From Orientallactaga sibirica (lineage: Eukaryota > Chordata > Mammalia > Rodentia > Dipodidae), in assembly GCA_036365145.1 (NCBI GenBank), contig JAEOAD010000240.1:1302001-1366000 (forward strand): a stretch of 64,000 nt of DNA. The letters are read 5' to 3'. The position numbers and the translations under genes were made by a program. Under the pieces are notes generated by a model. It had not been told where the DNA came from and made no database searches. It was given only the letters and a program-made list of their open reading frames with translations. This document shows, in pieces, positions 32,742 through 43,915 of the stretch. Numbering within the stretch: the first letter of the stretch is position 1; each line of letters starts with the position of its first letter.

Positions 32742-33330
32742 TTTTTCAAATTATGAATCATATTGCACAAACATGTCAAAGAGCACATGTTACATTTATT
32801 TTTAAATCTGAAGTCCTTGTTATTAGCCACAAACCCTGATCAGCCTCCTCTGTCCTGCTCTGCTGTCACTCTGCTTGAGCAGTTCTCTCTAATTGGTCTA
32901 CTTGTCTAACAGCTTGTTTCTAGTTCAAGCCCTTTGAACTTGTTCTCTCTATCTGTATTCCTTTCTTTCTGGTATCTGCCTAGCTCATCCACTTCCTTCA
33001 GGTCTCAAAAAGAAGTGCTTCTTAGACCTTCCTGTTGATCACAATGGCAGCTCCTCCCACATTTCCCTTATCTTTGTTATTCTTCATTGGTCTTTTTATA
33101 GCTGATACTACAGTAGATAGTTAAAGAAACACAGACTCTTTACCAACAGGTCTTTGACTTTCTTGTTCATGGTCATGTTCCTAATGCCTGGTTAAAGGAT
33201 ACTTGCTAGTTGAATGAATAAATGAAAAAGTTCTCTTTTTTTCTTACAGTAAATCCTTTTATTGGCTTCATATAGCAAGATTTGCTTTCTATTGCTTGAA
33301 GTTAATAATCTTGACTTATCTGGGTGAATT
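32742..33330. other. No gene recognised
   Basis: Pyrimidine-rich sequence without open frame or known repeat. Confidence 0.4.
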
Positions 33331-33472
33331 GGTTTTTTTTTTTTTCAAAGTAGGGTCTTGCTCTAGTCCAGGCTGACCTGGAATTCACTATATAGTCTCA
33401 GGGTGGCTTCAAATTCATGGCAATTCACCTACTCTGCCTCCCAAGTGCTGGTATTAAAGGTGTGCGCTGGAT
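33331..33472 (-). mobile_element. B1-like SINE
   Basis: Antisense B1 with T-run start. GTGAATTG / GATGAATT flanks hint at a duplication. Confidence 0.85.
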
Positions 33473-34250
33473 GAATTTTTTAAAATTCCTACTTCCTAAG
33501 GAGAATTTAAACCTAATCCAGTATTTGCCAAAAGACTGAGATTGTCAGTTACTCTTGGCTCAATTCCCCTTGCCCCTGGGCACTACTTAACAAAACCCTT
33601 TTCAGAAATATAGTTGGATAACACTTAGTTCACAGTCCCATTTCAGTTGTTTAACACACACCCTCTCCTGAGCTGAAATGGGGTCTGATCCATCCTTCCT
33701 TTCTTCATTTCAAACACTCTGAGTAAACAACAAACACAAGAACTTTAACCCCAAAGTTATCATTAGCTCTTTCTAGCAACCTCACCAAAACACTTCATGA
33801 GATCCAAGCAACCTTCAACATTTCACTCCTTCCTTCTTCTTGATCCTTCATTTTCCTGGAGGAGGTTTAGTGTCACCATAGAAAAAGAGATGCCAAGGAG
33901 ACGGAGCTGGGGGAGGGACTCTGGCTTCCCTAGAAGCATCAGACACAAGACAGATGGCAACTTGCCTGGTTTTCTGATCAGAGATGCTTGTTTGGCCAAG
34001 TATTTAAACAATAGGGAGTACTGAAGTTGTCACACTCCCTATTATCATGTGGATACTGCATGGCTCTTCATGCAGTTAGCTTTATCTGCATTATACTTGG
34101 AGGAAATTCCTCTCAAAATTTGCAGATCAACTGAGTGACATTTTTAGATAGTAGTCTTGGAAATATATACATCATTTTTGGTTCTTTGCAAATAATTTAG
34201 TTGCTGTTTAAATAGATCATGTCAGAACTTTAAGCTAAAAAACTTTGTGA
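33473..34250. other. No gene recognised
   Basis: The 75-codon (33797-34024) and overlapping antisense 62-codon frames show no domain. Confidence 0.4.
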
Positions 34251-34451
34251 AGGCTGAAGAGATGGCTTAGTCATTAAGGCACTTGCCTGCAAAACCTAAG
34301 TACCCACCTTCTATTTCCCTGTACCCACATAAGCCAGATGCACAAGGTGGTACACATCTCTGGAGTTTGTTTGCAGTGGCTAGAGACCCTGGTGTGCCCA
34401 GTCTCATTCTCTGTCTCTCAATTAAATAAATGAATAAAATATTTAAAAATT
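34251..34451 (+). mobile_element. ID-like SINE
   Basis: Head AGGCTGAAGAGATGGCTTAG. Flanks AAAAAACTTTGTGA and AAAAAACCTTGTAA are a diverged duplication. Confidence 0.9.
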
Positions 34452-34622
34452 TAAAAAACCTTGTAAGTACATCTATACAATTTATATCCTAAGATCTTTT
34501 AAAAGGTTATCTACTCAAAAATGAAATATGTACTAACACAGGAATCAAGATAGTACTTACATCTGTATATTTCCTATATTTATTATATTATTCTCTAATT
34601 TGGAAACATGATTTTGAATTTT

Positions 34623-34662
34623 AAAATATATTTTATTTATTTATTTATTTGAGAGAGAAAGA

Positions 34663-34699
<37 letters not shown>

Positions 34700-34841
34700 C
34701 CAGGGCCTCCAGTCAGCACCAATGAACTCCAGATGCATGCACCCCTTTGTGCATCTGGCTTAAGTGGGTCCTGGAGAGTCAAACTGGGATCCTTTGGCTT
34801 TGCAGGCAAATGCCTTAACCGCTAAGCTATCTCTCCAGCCC
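34623..34841 (-). mobile_element. ID-like SINE with (GA)n
   Basis: Antisense. Flanks CATGATTTTGAATTTT and CATGCTTTTGAATTTT differ by one base. Confidence 0.93.
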
Positions 34842-34857
34842 CATGCTTTTGAATTTT

Positions 34858-35302
34858 CAACCCTTCCTATTCCTGACATTGGAGCTGGTTAGCCTCACTC
34901 CATTTCAGATCTTTTAAGGAAGGAGTTTAATACATTGTTATACTAGGTGGTAAGTTGTCAAATTTTCCTGCTCCCTTGAGGCCTTCTGTTCACTGTTAGG
35001 CAGTTGTTTCCAAGATGGGGGTGTCCTTGGATGACTTAAAGCATTTGTCTGGAGCTCTTCTGGTAGCAGCCATATTATTCTCACTGATGAAAGCCATTGA
35101 TATATTTCTATTTTCATTTAGACTTAGTTTCCTTGAATGTTAGCATCATATCTTATAAGAAGCCTATTGGCTATTTAAAGACTCTGGTGTCCCTCATGGA
35201 AACTTGATGATTTTCAGTCAATTGAAGATACACAGAATGAGATACAGAATTTCGGCTTTCAGAGTCATGAAAAACCTCATGATATACATATGGAGGGATG
35301 TG
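34858..35302. other. No gene recognised
   Basis: Sequence between a SINE and a class I LTR without recognisable content. Confidence 0.4.
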
Positions 35303-35307
35303 CTGTA

Positions 35308-35783
35308 TGAGGGACTCAAGCCCAAAACAACGCTATGACAGGCTCCAGGGCCGCTCATAGGCCTAAGTTTCTGCTTCCTGGTAAAAGTCGAGGCAGTTAC
35401 TGCCACACATGGGCCAGAACCACCCCTGGAGGGAACCAATCAGGGCTCACAAAGATGTTCAAATGTAACTGCCCTTGCTTAGCCAATCACGTTAGGAATT
35501 CCTGTAGACCTAGCCGCCAAAACCCTAGGACCAATCAAAAACCCACAAGTACAGTTGCTATTCAAATTAGCCAATCATGTATTTGCCAGGTTGAAAACCC
35601 CCTCCCCTTGCTCAAACTTCAATAAAAACCACGCCTTGCTGCTTTTTGGGGCTCTCTCAGACAGATCCACTGCCTTGGTGAAGTCAGGGAGCCTGAGCTT
35701 AAGCCCGAAATAAAGCTCTTTGCTGTTGCATGCGTGATTGGCTCCTTGGTGGTCTTTGGGGATTTTGCAATCTGGGCATAACA
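35308..35783 (+). mobile_element. Solo LTR of class I (ERV1/gammaretrovirus-like)
   Basis: 476 bp from TGAGGGACTCAAG to GGGCATAACA. The perfect 5-bp duplication CTGTA is at 35303-35307 and 35784-35788. U3 contains four CCAAT boxes, an AATAAAAAC TATA-like element follows at about 35621, and AATAAAGCTC (poly(A) signal of R) is at 35709. This promoter layout fits gammaretroviral LTRs. No internal sequence adjoins it. Confidence 0.85.
35436..35630 (+). promoter_or_regulatory. CCAAT-box array and TATA-like box of the class I LTR
   Basis: CCAAT at 35436, 35483, 35531 and 35571 (spacing 47, 48 and 40 bp), each followed by CA or CR. CCAAT is the binding site of NF-Y; use in this animal is inference. 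Confidence 0.65.
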
Positions 35784-35788
35784 CTGTA

Positions 35789-36187
35789 TATATGATTATA
35801 TGTATTTACTGGAATTGTCTATGCAGATATTTTTACTGACAGAAAAATCAGGGTAAGGGGAAGTGAGTACATGGTCATAATAGATAAGTACAACATTCTG
35901 GAAGCTGAACCAGAATCATCAGAGGATGCATATGTATACAAGAAATTCTTAAAAGCTGATGAAGAGCAGAAGTATATGTTTGCTAGGAGGTAGTTTGGGC
36001 CAGGGATATAGGTGGATTTAGTAGAGGCCTAGAGTTCTAGAGGTATAAATTTCAATAATTTTAACCTGAACTTAAAAATAAATATAACTTTTCTTCTGTT
36101 TTATTATTTTCTTTCTGAGGATGCTGCACTAGGAAACTTGAATAGTAGCATGAGGGAAGATGGAATTTTTCTAATTACTTCAAATTA
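35789..36187. other. No gene recognised
   Basis: AT-rich sequence between LTR and SINE. Confidence 0.4.
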
Positions 36188-36397
36188 AAAAAAAACTTTT
36201 ATTTATTTATTTATTTACTAGAGAGAGAGATAGACAGACAGAGAGAATGGGCACACTAGGGCCTCTGGCCACTGCAAACAAACTCCAGACACATGTGTCA
36301 TCATGTACATCTGGTTTACATGGGTTCTGGGGAATCGAACTTGGGTCCTTAGGCTTTGCAGGCAAGCACCTTAACTGCTAAGCCATCTCTCCAGTCC
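36188..36397 (-). mobile_element. ID-like SINE
   Basis: Antisense: (TTTA)n tail, GAGA run, ending GCCATCTCTCCAGTCC. ACTTCAAATT / ACATCAAATT flanks. Confidence 0.9.
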
Positions 36398-37479
36398 TAC
36401 ATCAAATTTTCCATCTTGTCATTGTTAATCATCCTTGATATAAATGTAGTCATTACTAGAATGAAAATATGGAAAGCCATGCTTCTCCTACTAATCAAAC
36501 CAGTGTCTTCTAATGGCTTTTGTGAGTAAAACATGTCTAGTCCTGAGCAATATAGATTAAGTGATAGGTCCTTGCATCCTATTTGTCTACTGCAATATTG
36601 TTGAGTGGAGGGATGTCAGTCAAGGGAACAATGTTTAAATAATGGAGGATGGAGATCTAATATACAGCTTGATAATTATAGTTAAAATACTATATTACAC
36701 ACTTGAAATTTGCTAAGAGAGCAAATCTCTTTGAAGATGTTCTCCTCACACATGTATGTATCTGTATGTGAATACAGATAGTTTCATATTATACATCTTT
36801 AATATATAGAATTTTCATTTGTAAGTATATCCCAGAAATAGGTAGAAAAGAGTGAATTTACTGTAATGAATATTGGTATTTTCTGTACTTGGCTGTGTCC
36901 CAGTACAGTAACCATTAGCCACAATTAACTGTTGAGTACTTGAAATGTAGTAAAGCAATTCAAGAACTGAAAGATAAGTTTACTTATCTTGAATTAACTT
37001 AAATTTAAATAGCTAATTGTGGCTGGAAGCTACTATAAGAACATAGTTCTAGTGCCTGGCCATAAAAACCCAAACTAATTTAGTTACCTGTCAGTTTTTT
37101 CTTCCTATTAGATTCTCATGATGAAATAGCTTTTCCATCTGCACGATCATGTTATCTCTTCTTTCTCTCACCTCACTCAGTTAACTTTCTTATCTCTCAT
37201 GTTAGCATTTTATATCATTACTGCTTTCTCCTAGCAGAAATTTCAAATTTACTTTATTGGACAATGCTTTCATAGGAATGATATTTCCAATATGTTTCTT
37301 CAAATTAGGAAAGTAAAATAGTTTGTAAAAGCTTCCAAGGATTATTTCCTCAAATATGAAATATTGGCTGCTGGTAACATGAGAGACAATTTTAAGTGAT
37401 AGTAATGCCAAGCATTTATGTAATTTAACTACTTATTTTTGTTTTAATTGGTGTGAGAACAATGTGTTTAGCACCTCAC
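36398..37479. other. No gene recognised
   Basis: AT-rich DNA to the left breakpoint of the tandem duplication. Confidence 0.4.
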
Positions 37480-38499
37480 ATGTGTGATTTCATGGACATT
37501 ATTGCTTAATTTGAAGTTAAAATAAGCCTTGACATTTTAGAAAGTCTTTTAAAAAGAATATTAGGTAAATAATGGAACAAAGTGCTTTTAAAGTGACTGA
37601 CCCTTACAGGATATAGTTTTTAAAGAAGCTTCTGTATCAGCTCAATCCTATGCTCTCCCTTACCACACACCAACCTCTATTATCTTTGTTCACTTGATTA
37701 CTTCTGCCCAAGGTAAAATTTTACACAGCCATCAAGGCCAGATGAAATCTTTTGAAAAAGCCTCTCTGCCCTTCTGTCTTTCCCTAACTCTCTCATAAAG
37801 TCAATTCCCACTCCCTTTTCATCCTTGCACGCTGCTCTTGTACTATGGATGGCATGATAGTTTTGCTGCTTTTGTAGACAGATTTGTTCTGTTCACTAAA
37901 CTGAGAACTCTTTGGAAGCAGAGTTTGTCTTAGTCACTTTTTACCTTAGAATTAACTAAAGTGCCTGGAATGCACTAAATTTTAAGAAGTGTTTGTTAGG
38001 GGACAAACTCGTTTTAATTGAATTTTATTATATGAATCCAATTTTTAAGCACCTTCTTTTCCTCTCAAATTCATTATATTTGGAGGAACCTTCATTCATA
38101 CTAGACTAGTAAATGCTTAAACCAACATATTGTGCTTAGTATTTGTCAAGGATGGGGTAGGGTATATGGACATGAAGAAAATTTTGCAAAGCTTTCTAAA
38201 ACTAAAATGGTATTAAAAATTTAAATCATTTCTACTAAAATTTTTTGAAAGTAAGGATTTAATTTATTCAAGTGATACACATTAATATACTCTGCATTAT
38301 TGAAACAAACTGGCTTGAATTTATGAAACTTCATGAAAATGATATCGGAAATTTGGGGGTCTTTGAGAGGGATGGAGCTTTTCTTGGCTCTTGAACTTTT
38401 AACTCAGGAGGTAGGGTGTCAGATGTTAATAGTCATACAAAACTTCCACTGAGTCAGTGGTCTCCTGGTTCTTGTTTCCTGAATTTGAATAATGAAATA

Positions 38500-38640
38500 G
38501 CTGGGCATGGTAGCACATGCCTTTAATCCCCCCGTACTCAAGAGGCAGAGGTAGGAGGATAGCTGTGAGTTTGAGGCCACTTTGAGACTACAGAGTTAAT
38601 TCTAAGTCAGGCTGGTCTAGAACGAAAAGAAAAAAAAAAG
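38500..38640 (+). mobile_element. B1-like SINE in unit 1 (repeated at about 40601-40739)
   Basis: GCTGGGCATGGTAGCACATG head to an AAAAAAAAAAG tail. The second unit lacks two C of the first in TTTAATCCCC. Confidence 0.85.
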
Positions 38641-39448
38641 AATGAAATTCATGGTCCACAAAAGGGTGAAGTTGAGAAATATTTTATTATTGAGCTCAAG
38701 AGAATAAAAGAAGGCAGAGCTTATGTATAGTAAAAGGAGTCCCCAGAAATGTGGTATGGTTAAGGTTAAAGAGAATAAAGCAGAAAGCTTCTGAATTGGG
38801 AGGAGTACAGAGCATGATATCCACAATGTGACTCAGACTGAGGTTTGTTTTATAGAGCTGGTCAGTCTAGTTCCCAGACCAGGTGTCCAGGTGCTTTTAG
38901 TCTCAATAATATCTTTACATCTGGGGGACTTCCTTAAGGAAAAATGATAATGAAAAACCAGGTGCTTCTTCTGGCATTTCTTGCCTTTTGGGAATAAGAG
39001 ATAAGGAAAAACTGGATCTCTGTTTACAGGCTCAAAGACATTTCCTACTTTTAGAGAATTAAAAACAAACAAAACAAAGCAAAATAACTTCACTTTTATT
39101 GTACTATTACCCTAAATTTCCTAGCCAATTTACATCTCCTATTCCTCATTAATTTTCATCACCAGATTATTTCCCTGTTCTGCTTTTTACATACTTTACT
39201 GAGCTGCTTCACAAATATAACATTTCATGTGACTTTGCTATTAATATCAGATAATAGGATGCAGACATAAAACATATAAGCCTTCTTATATGAATTAGTC
39301 ATTTACTTATGAGTAATTTGCTTATGTCTAATACAATAAAATATGCAAAATAGCTAGCCATGACTTCAAGGACCAGTTACTATTTGAATAAAAACCTAAC
39401 TGCATTACTTTTTAGGAAGCAAAATCCTCCTTTAAAACTAACTTATTG

Positions 39449-39581
39449 CCTGGCGTGGTGGCACATGTCTTTAATTCCAGCACTTGCAAGGCAGAGATAG
39501 GCAGATTGCTTTGAATTTGAGGCCACCAGGAGACTAGGTTCAAGTTCAACCTGGGCTAGAGTGAAACCCTACCTCAAAAAA
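39449..39581 (+). mobile_element. B1-like SINE at the duplication junction (repeated at about 41550-41682)
   Basis: GCCTGGCGTGGTGGCACATG head. Its A-run forms the joint between the two units. Confidence 0.88.
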
Positions 39582-41691
39582 ATGTGTGATTTCATGGACA
39601 TTATTGCTTAATTTGAAGTTAAAATAAGCCTTGACATTTTAGAAAGTCTTTTAAAAAGAATATTAGGTAAATAATGGAACAAAGTGCTTTTAAAGTGACT
39701 GACCCTTACAGGATATAGTTTTTAAAGAAGCTTCTGTATCAGCTCAATCCTATGCTCTCCCTTACCACACACCAACCTCTATTATCTTTGTTCACTTGAT
39801 TACTTCTGCCCAAGGTAAAATTTTACACAGCCATCAAGGCCAGATGAAATCTTTTGAAAAAGCCTCTCTGCCCTTCTGTCTTTCCCTTACTCTCTCATAA
39901 AGTCAATTCCCACTCCCTTTTCATCCTTGCATGCTGCTCTTGTAGTATGGATGGCATGATAGTTTTGCTGCTTTTGTAGACAGATTTGTTCTGCTCACTA
40001 AACTGAGAACTCTTTGGAAGCAGAGTTTGTCTTAGTCACTTTTTACCTTAGAATTAACTAAAGTGCCTGGAATGCACTAAATTTTAAGAAGTGTTTGTTA
40101 GGGGACAAACTCGTTTTAATTGAATTTTATTATATGAATCCAATTTTTAAGCACCTTCTTTTCCTCTCAAATTCATTATATTTGGAGGAACCTTCATTCA
40201 TACTAGACTAGTAAATGCTTAAACCAACATATTGTGCTTAGTATTTGTCAAGGATGGGGTAGGGTATATGGACATGAAGAAAATTTTGCAAAGCTTTCTA
40301 AAACTAAAATGGTATTAAAAATTTAAATCATTTCTACTAAAATTTTTTGAAGTAAGGATTTAATTTATTCAAGTGATACACATTAATGTACTCTGCATTA
40401 TTGAAACAAACTGGCTTGAATTTATGAAACTTCATGAAAATGATATCGGAAATTTGGGGGTCTTTGAGAGGGATGGAGCTTTTCTTGGCTCTTGAACTTT
40501 TAACTCAGGAGGTAGGGTGTCAGATGTTAATAGTCATACAAAACTTCCACTGAGTCAGTGGTCTCCTGGTTCTTGTTTCCTGAATTTGAATAATGAAATA
40601 GCTGGGCATGGTAGCACATGCCTTTAATCCCCGTACTCAAGAGGCAGAGGTAGGAGGATAGCTGTGAGTTTGAGGCCACTTTGAGACTACAGAGTTAATT
40701 CTAAGTCAGGCTGGTCTAGAACGAAAAGAAAAAAAAAAGAATGAAATTCATGGTCCACAAAAGGGTGAAGTTGAGAAATATTTTATTATTGAGCTCAAGA
40801 GAATAAAAGAAGGCAGAGCTTATGTATAGTAAAAGGAGTCCCCAGAAATGTGGTATGGTTAAGGTTAAAGAGAATAAAGCAGAAAGCTTCTGAGTTGGGA
40901 GGAGTACAGAGCATGATATCCACAATGTGACTCAGAGACTGAGGTTTGTTTTATAGAGCTGGTCAGTCTAGTTCCCAGACCAGGTGTCCAGGTGCTTTTA
41001 GTCTCAATAATACTTTACATCAGGGGGACTTCATTAAGGAAAAATGATAATGAAAAACCGGGTGCTTCTTCTGGCATTTCTTGCCTTTTGGGAATAAGAG
41101 ATAAGGAAAAACTGGATCTCTGTTTACAGGCTCAAAGACATTTCCTACTTTTAGAGAATTAAAAACAAACAAAACAAAGCAAAATAACTTCACTTTTATT
41201 GTACTATTACCCTAAATTTCCTAGCCAATTTACATCTCCTATTCCTCATTAATTTTCATCACCAGATTATTTCCCTGTTCTGCTTTTTACATACTTTACT
41301 GAGCTGCTTCACAAATATAACATTTCATGTGACTTTGCTATTAATATCAGATAATAGGATGCAGACATAAAACATATAAGCCTTCTTATATGAATTAGTC
41401 ATTTACTTATGAGTAATTTGCTTATGTCTAATACAATAAAATATGCAAAATAGCTAGCCATGACTTCAAGGACCAGTTACTATTTGAATAAAAACCTAAC
41501 TGCATTACTTTTTTAGGAAGCAAAATCCTCCTTTAAAACTAACTTATTGCCTGGCGTGGTGGCACATGTCTTTAATTCCAGCACTTGCAAGGCAGAGATA
41601 GGCAGATTGCTTTGAATTTGAGGCCACCAGGAGACTAGGTTCAAGTTCAACCTGGGCTAGAGTGAAACCCTACCTCAAAAAATCAAAAAAA

Positions 41692-41913
41692 GGGATGGAG
41701 AGATGGCTTAGTAGTTTAAGGCACTTGCCTGCAAAGCCAAAGGACCCAAGTTCAATTCCCCAGTACCCATGTAAATGAGATGCACAAGGGGGCACACACA
41801 TTTGGAGTTCGTTTGCAGTGGCTGAGGCCCTGGCATGCCCATTCTCTCTCTCCCCCTATATCTTTCTCTCTTTCTCAAATAAAAATAAATAAATAAATAA
41901 ATAAATAAAATTT
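41692..41913 (+). mobile_element. ID-like SINE
   Basis: GGGATGGAGAGATGGCTTAG head, CT-rich run, (AAAT)n tail at 41876-41908. Confidence 0.9.
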
Positions 41914-42451
41914 TAATAACTTATTATTTTGTTTATATTATTCTAATTTTACATTCATATTGGTGACTCAATTATCCTTCCTGTCCTCCCCTCTCCAAAG
42001 GGACCCTCATCAATGGGGAATGTGGGTCATGCACTGTGGGGGTAGTCAAAAATTATGGGGAATAAGTCAAATCTCTGTACATAATGACCCAACTTGTGAA
42101 AATAAAATATTTTTTAAAAAGTCAAAAAACCTTAAGTTGTGAATGTCACATGATACCTTCAACATCCCCCTCTAACAATTTCATTCATAAAGTACTGATG
42201 CAAAATAGTGGGTAACTTTTGTTTGACTCTTGTGGACTAGTTGTATACCTACTTATTTGCTGGTTAGATAGGCTAATAGACAATGGGGCCAGTCAGCCAT
42301 GCTAGACTTAGAATTGAGATTACTGTGGCCCATTTCCACCCTGTTCACAAATAATTGGTAACTGATTTAAAATAGCGTTTCTTGGGTATCAGATTTTTTT
42401 TTTTCAATGTTCAGGATCAAACTGATAGAAATCATGAACAAGGTAATTTTT
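41914..42451. other. No gene recognised
   Basis: The block at 41980-42118, ending in AAAATAAAATATTTTTT, looks like a retrotransposon 3' end but I cannot name it. Confidence 0.35.
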
Positions 42452-42658
42452 TTCTTTTTTAAACTTTAAAAAATTTTTATTTTTATTTATTAGAGAGACA
42501 GAGAGGAGAGAGAATGAGTACACCAGGGCCCCTTGCCATTGCCAACGAATTCCAGATACATGTGCAACACTGGGCATTTGGCTTTATCTGGGAATTGAGG
42601 AAACAAACCCAGGCTTTATAAGCAGCACCTTTTAACCCCTGAGCCATCTCCCCAGCCC
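42452..42658 (-). mobile_element. ID-like SINE
   Basis: Antisense. Flanks AAGGTAATTTTT and AAGGTATTTTTA are a diverged duplication. Confidence 0.88.
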
Positions 42659-43286
42659 AAGGTATTTTTATTTTACAGATAGTCAGTTTACAAATACAGG
42701 CCCAAAAGAACATACATGCTGACCTATCCTAGAGACACTCTATGGGAATTCCAGTCTGATTCAAGAAAGCAAGAAAGAGCAGCTCCTTGGACTTTCTTCC
42801 TTAATGTTTTGTAGGCATTTTTGTCCTGTTATTGGACCCTTTCAAGCTGTGCTGTACTCCCTGGTTCACCAACCAGTCAAGGTTCCTATATACACATGAA
42901 CTTGACAATGAGGTTTATACCAATTAGATGCCTAATTTATATCTATAAGGTTATAAGGGGATCTGATCCAAGTTGCCAAGTGGCTTTCCCTGGACTTTTT
43001 TCCCTCAGGGACCCCTCTCAGTAGGGGTACCCCTCTCAGCTTTGAGATCTTCTGCTTTTACTCTTTTGTAAAATATTTTTTCATAATTTACCATTCTTTG
43101 TGTGTACATTTATTAATTTTTTGCTAATTGTAAAACAAGAAGCTGAGAGCCACTGGCTGGGGGAGTTCTAAGCCCATCCAGAGCACAGAAGACTTCCATA
43201 ACAAAATGAGACCCTTGTACAAGCTGGGAAAATGCTCTATCACTGGCCACATTCCCCAGTCCTCCATAGCAAGTTTCACTCATATG
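42659..43286. other. No gene recognised
   Basis: Mixed sequence. The 67-codon frame at 42821-43024 has no domain. Confidence 0.4.
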
Positions 43287-43291
43287 CTTGT

Positions 43292-43676
43292 GTGGTAGTT
43301 TGAATATATGTCCCCCAATATATTCAGTGTTTTATTAGTTATAGTTTGCATCTTCAATCACCTTGCTAGAGGCAATGTCACTGGGGGCTGGTCTTAAGGT
43401 GTGGGTTTGAGATTCCATTGTAAAGATATGCAAATGTGCCTAGCAGGAGTTCCTGAAGTGTGCTGTGTGACCTTTTGGCTGTAGTTTTTTTGCTCTGTGT
43501 GCTGTGGTGGCTGGTTGGCTTTTTTCTCTCTGCTTGGCCCTGTGGAGAGCAGGTGGCTTCTTCTGCCACTATGGAACTTCCCCTGGATCTGTAAGCTTCA
43601 ATAAATAATATCCCTTCCTCCATAACTGTGCCTGGTCTGGAAGTTCATCTCAGCGAACCTGAAGCTGTCTGCTACA
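43292..43676 (+). mobile_element. Solo LTR (family A)
   Basis: 385 bp from TGTGGTAGTTTGAATATATG to GCTGTCTGCTACA. The perfect 5-bp duplication GCTTG is at 43287-43291 and 43677-43681. The sequence TCAATAAATAATATCCC carries AATAAA near the 3' end, which sets the orientation. The only plus-strand member of four. Confidence 0.93.
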
Positions 43677-43683
43677 GCTTGTT

Positions 43684-43915
43684 ATTAAAATAATTCTGTG
43701 TGTGCTATGTGCTGGTGAGGGGCACCTCCATGTTTGAGGCCTGTGCATGTGGGCACCAGCATGTTTGGGGTCTGTGTGATATAGGAGGGAGATGGGCACA
43801 GTGTGTTTGGAGCCTGTGCATGCAGGGTACCAGTATGTTTGGGGCCTGTGCACTCTGGGCTGGTGAGGGCCATGGTGTGTTTGGGACCTATGTGCTCAAT
43901 CTGTACAGCCCACAC
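43684..43915 (+). repeat. Tandem G/T-rich repeat at the head of an L1
   Basis: Five diverged units starting TGTTTGGGGCCTGTG-like at about 43729, 43761, 43803, 43835 and 43877. Spacing alternates near 32 and 42 bp, a higher-order period of about 74 bp. It lies directly upstream of L1 5' UTR-like sequence, the place of promoter monomers in some rodent L1s. That role is inference. Confidence 0.7.

Larger units (their letters stand above)
37480..41682 (+). repeat. Direct tandem duplication, two 2.1-kb units
   Basis: Unit 1 is 37480-39581 (2,102 bp) and unit 2 is 39582-41682 (2,101 bp). By eye I count about nine substitutions and five small indels, over 99% identity. Each unit holds the same diverged B1-like copy in the middle and ends in the A-run of a second B1-like element. 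The open frame 38617-38826 recurs as 40716-40925 with one residue changed and is not a gene. The unit contains nothing coding that I recognise. Confidence 0.96.

Noticed and set aside
38617..40925. Repeated 69-codon frame (38617-38826 and 40716-40925) as a duplicated gene
   Set aside because: It recurs only because the 2.1-kb segment is duplicated, it overlaps a B1 tail, and it has no domain.
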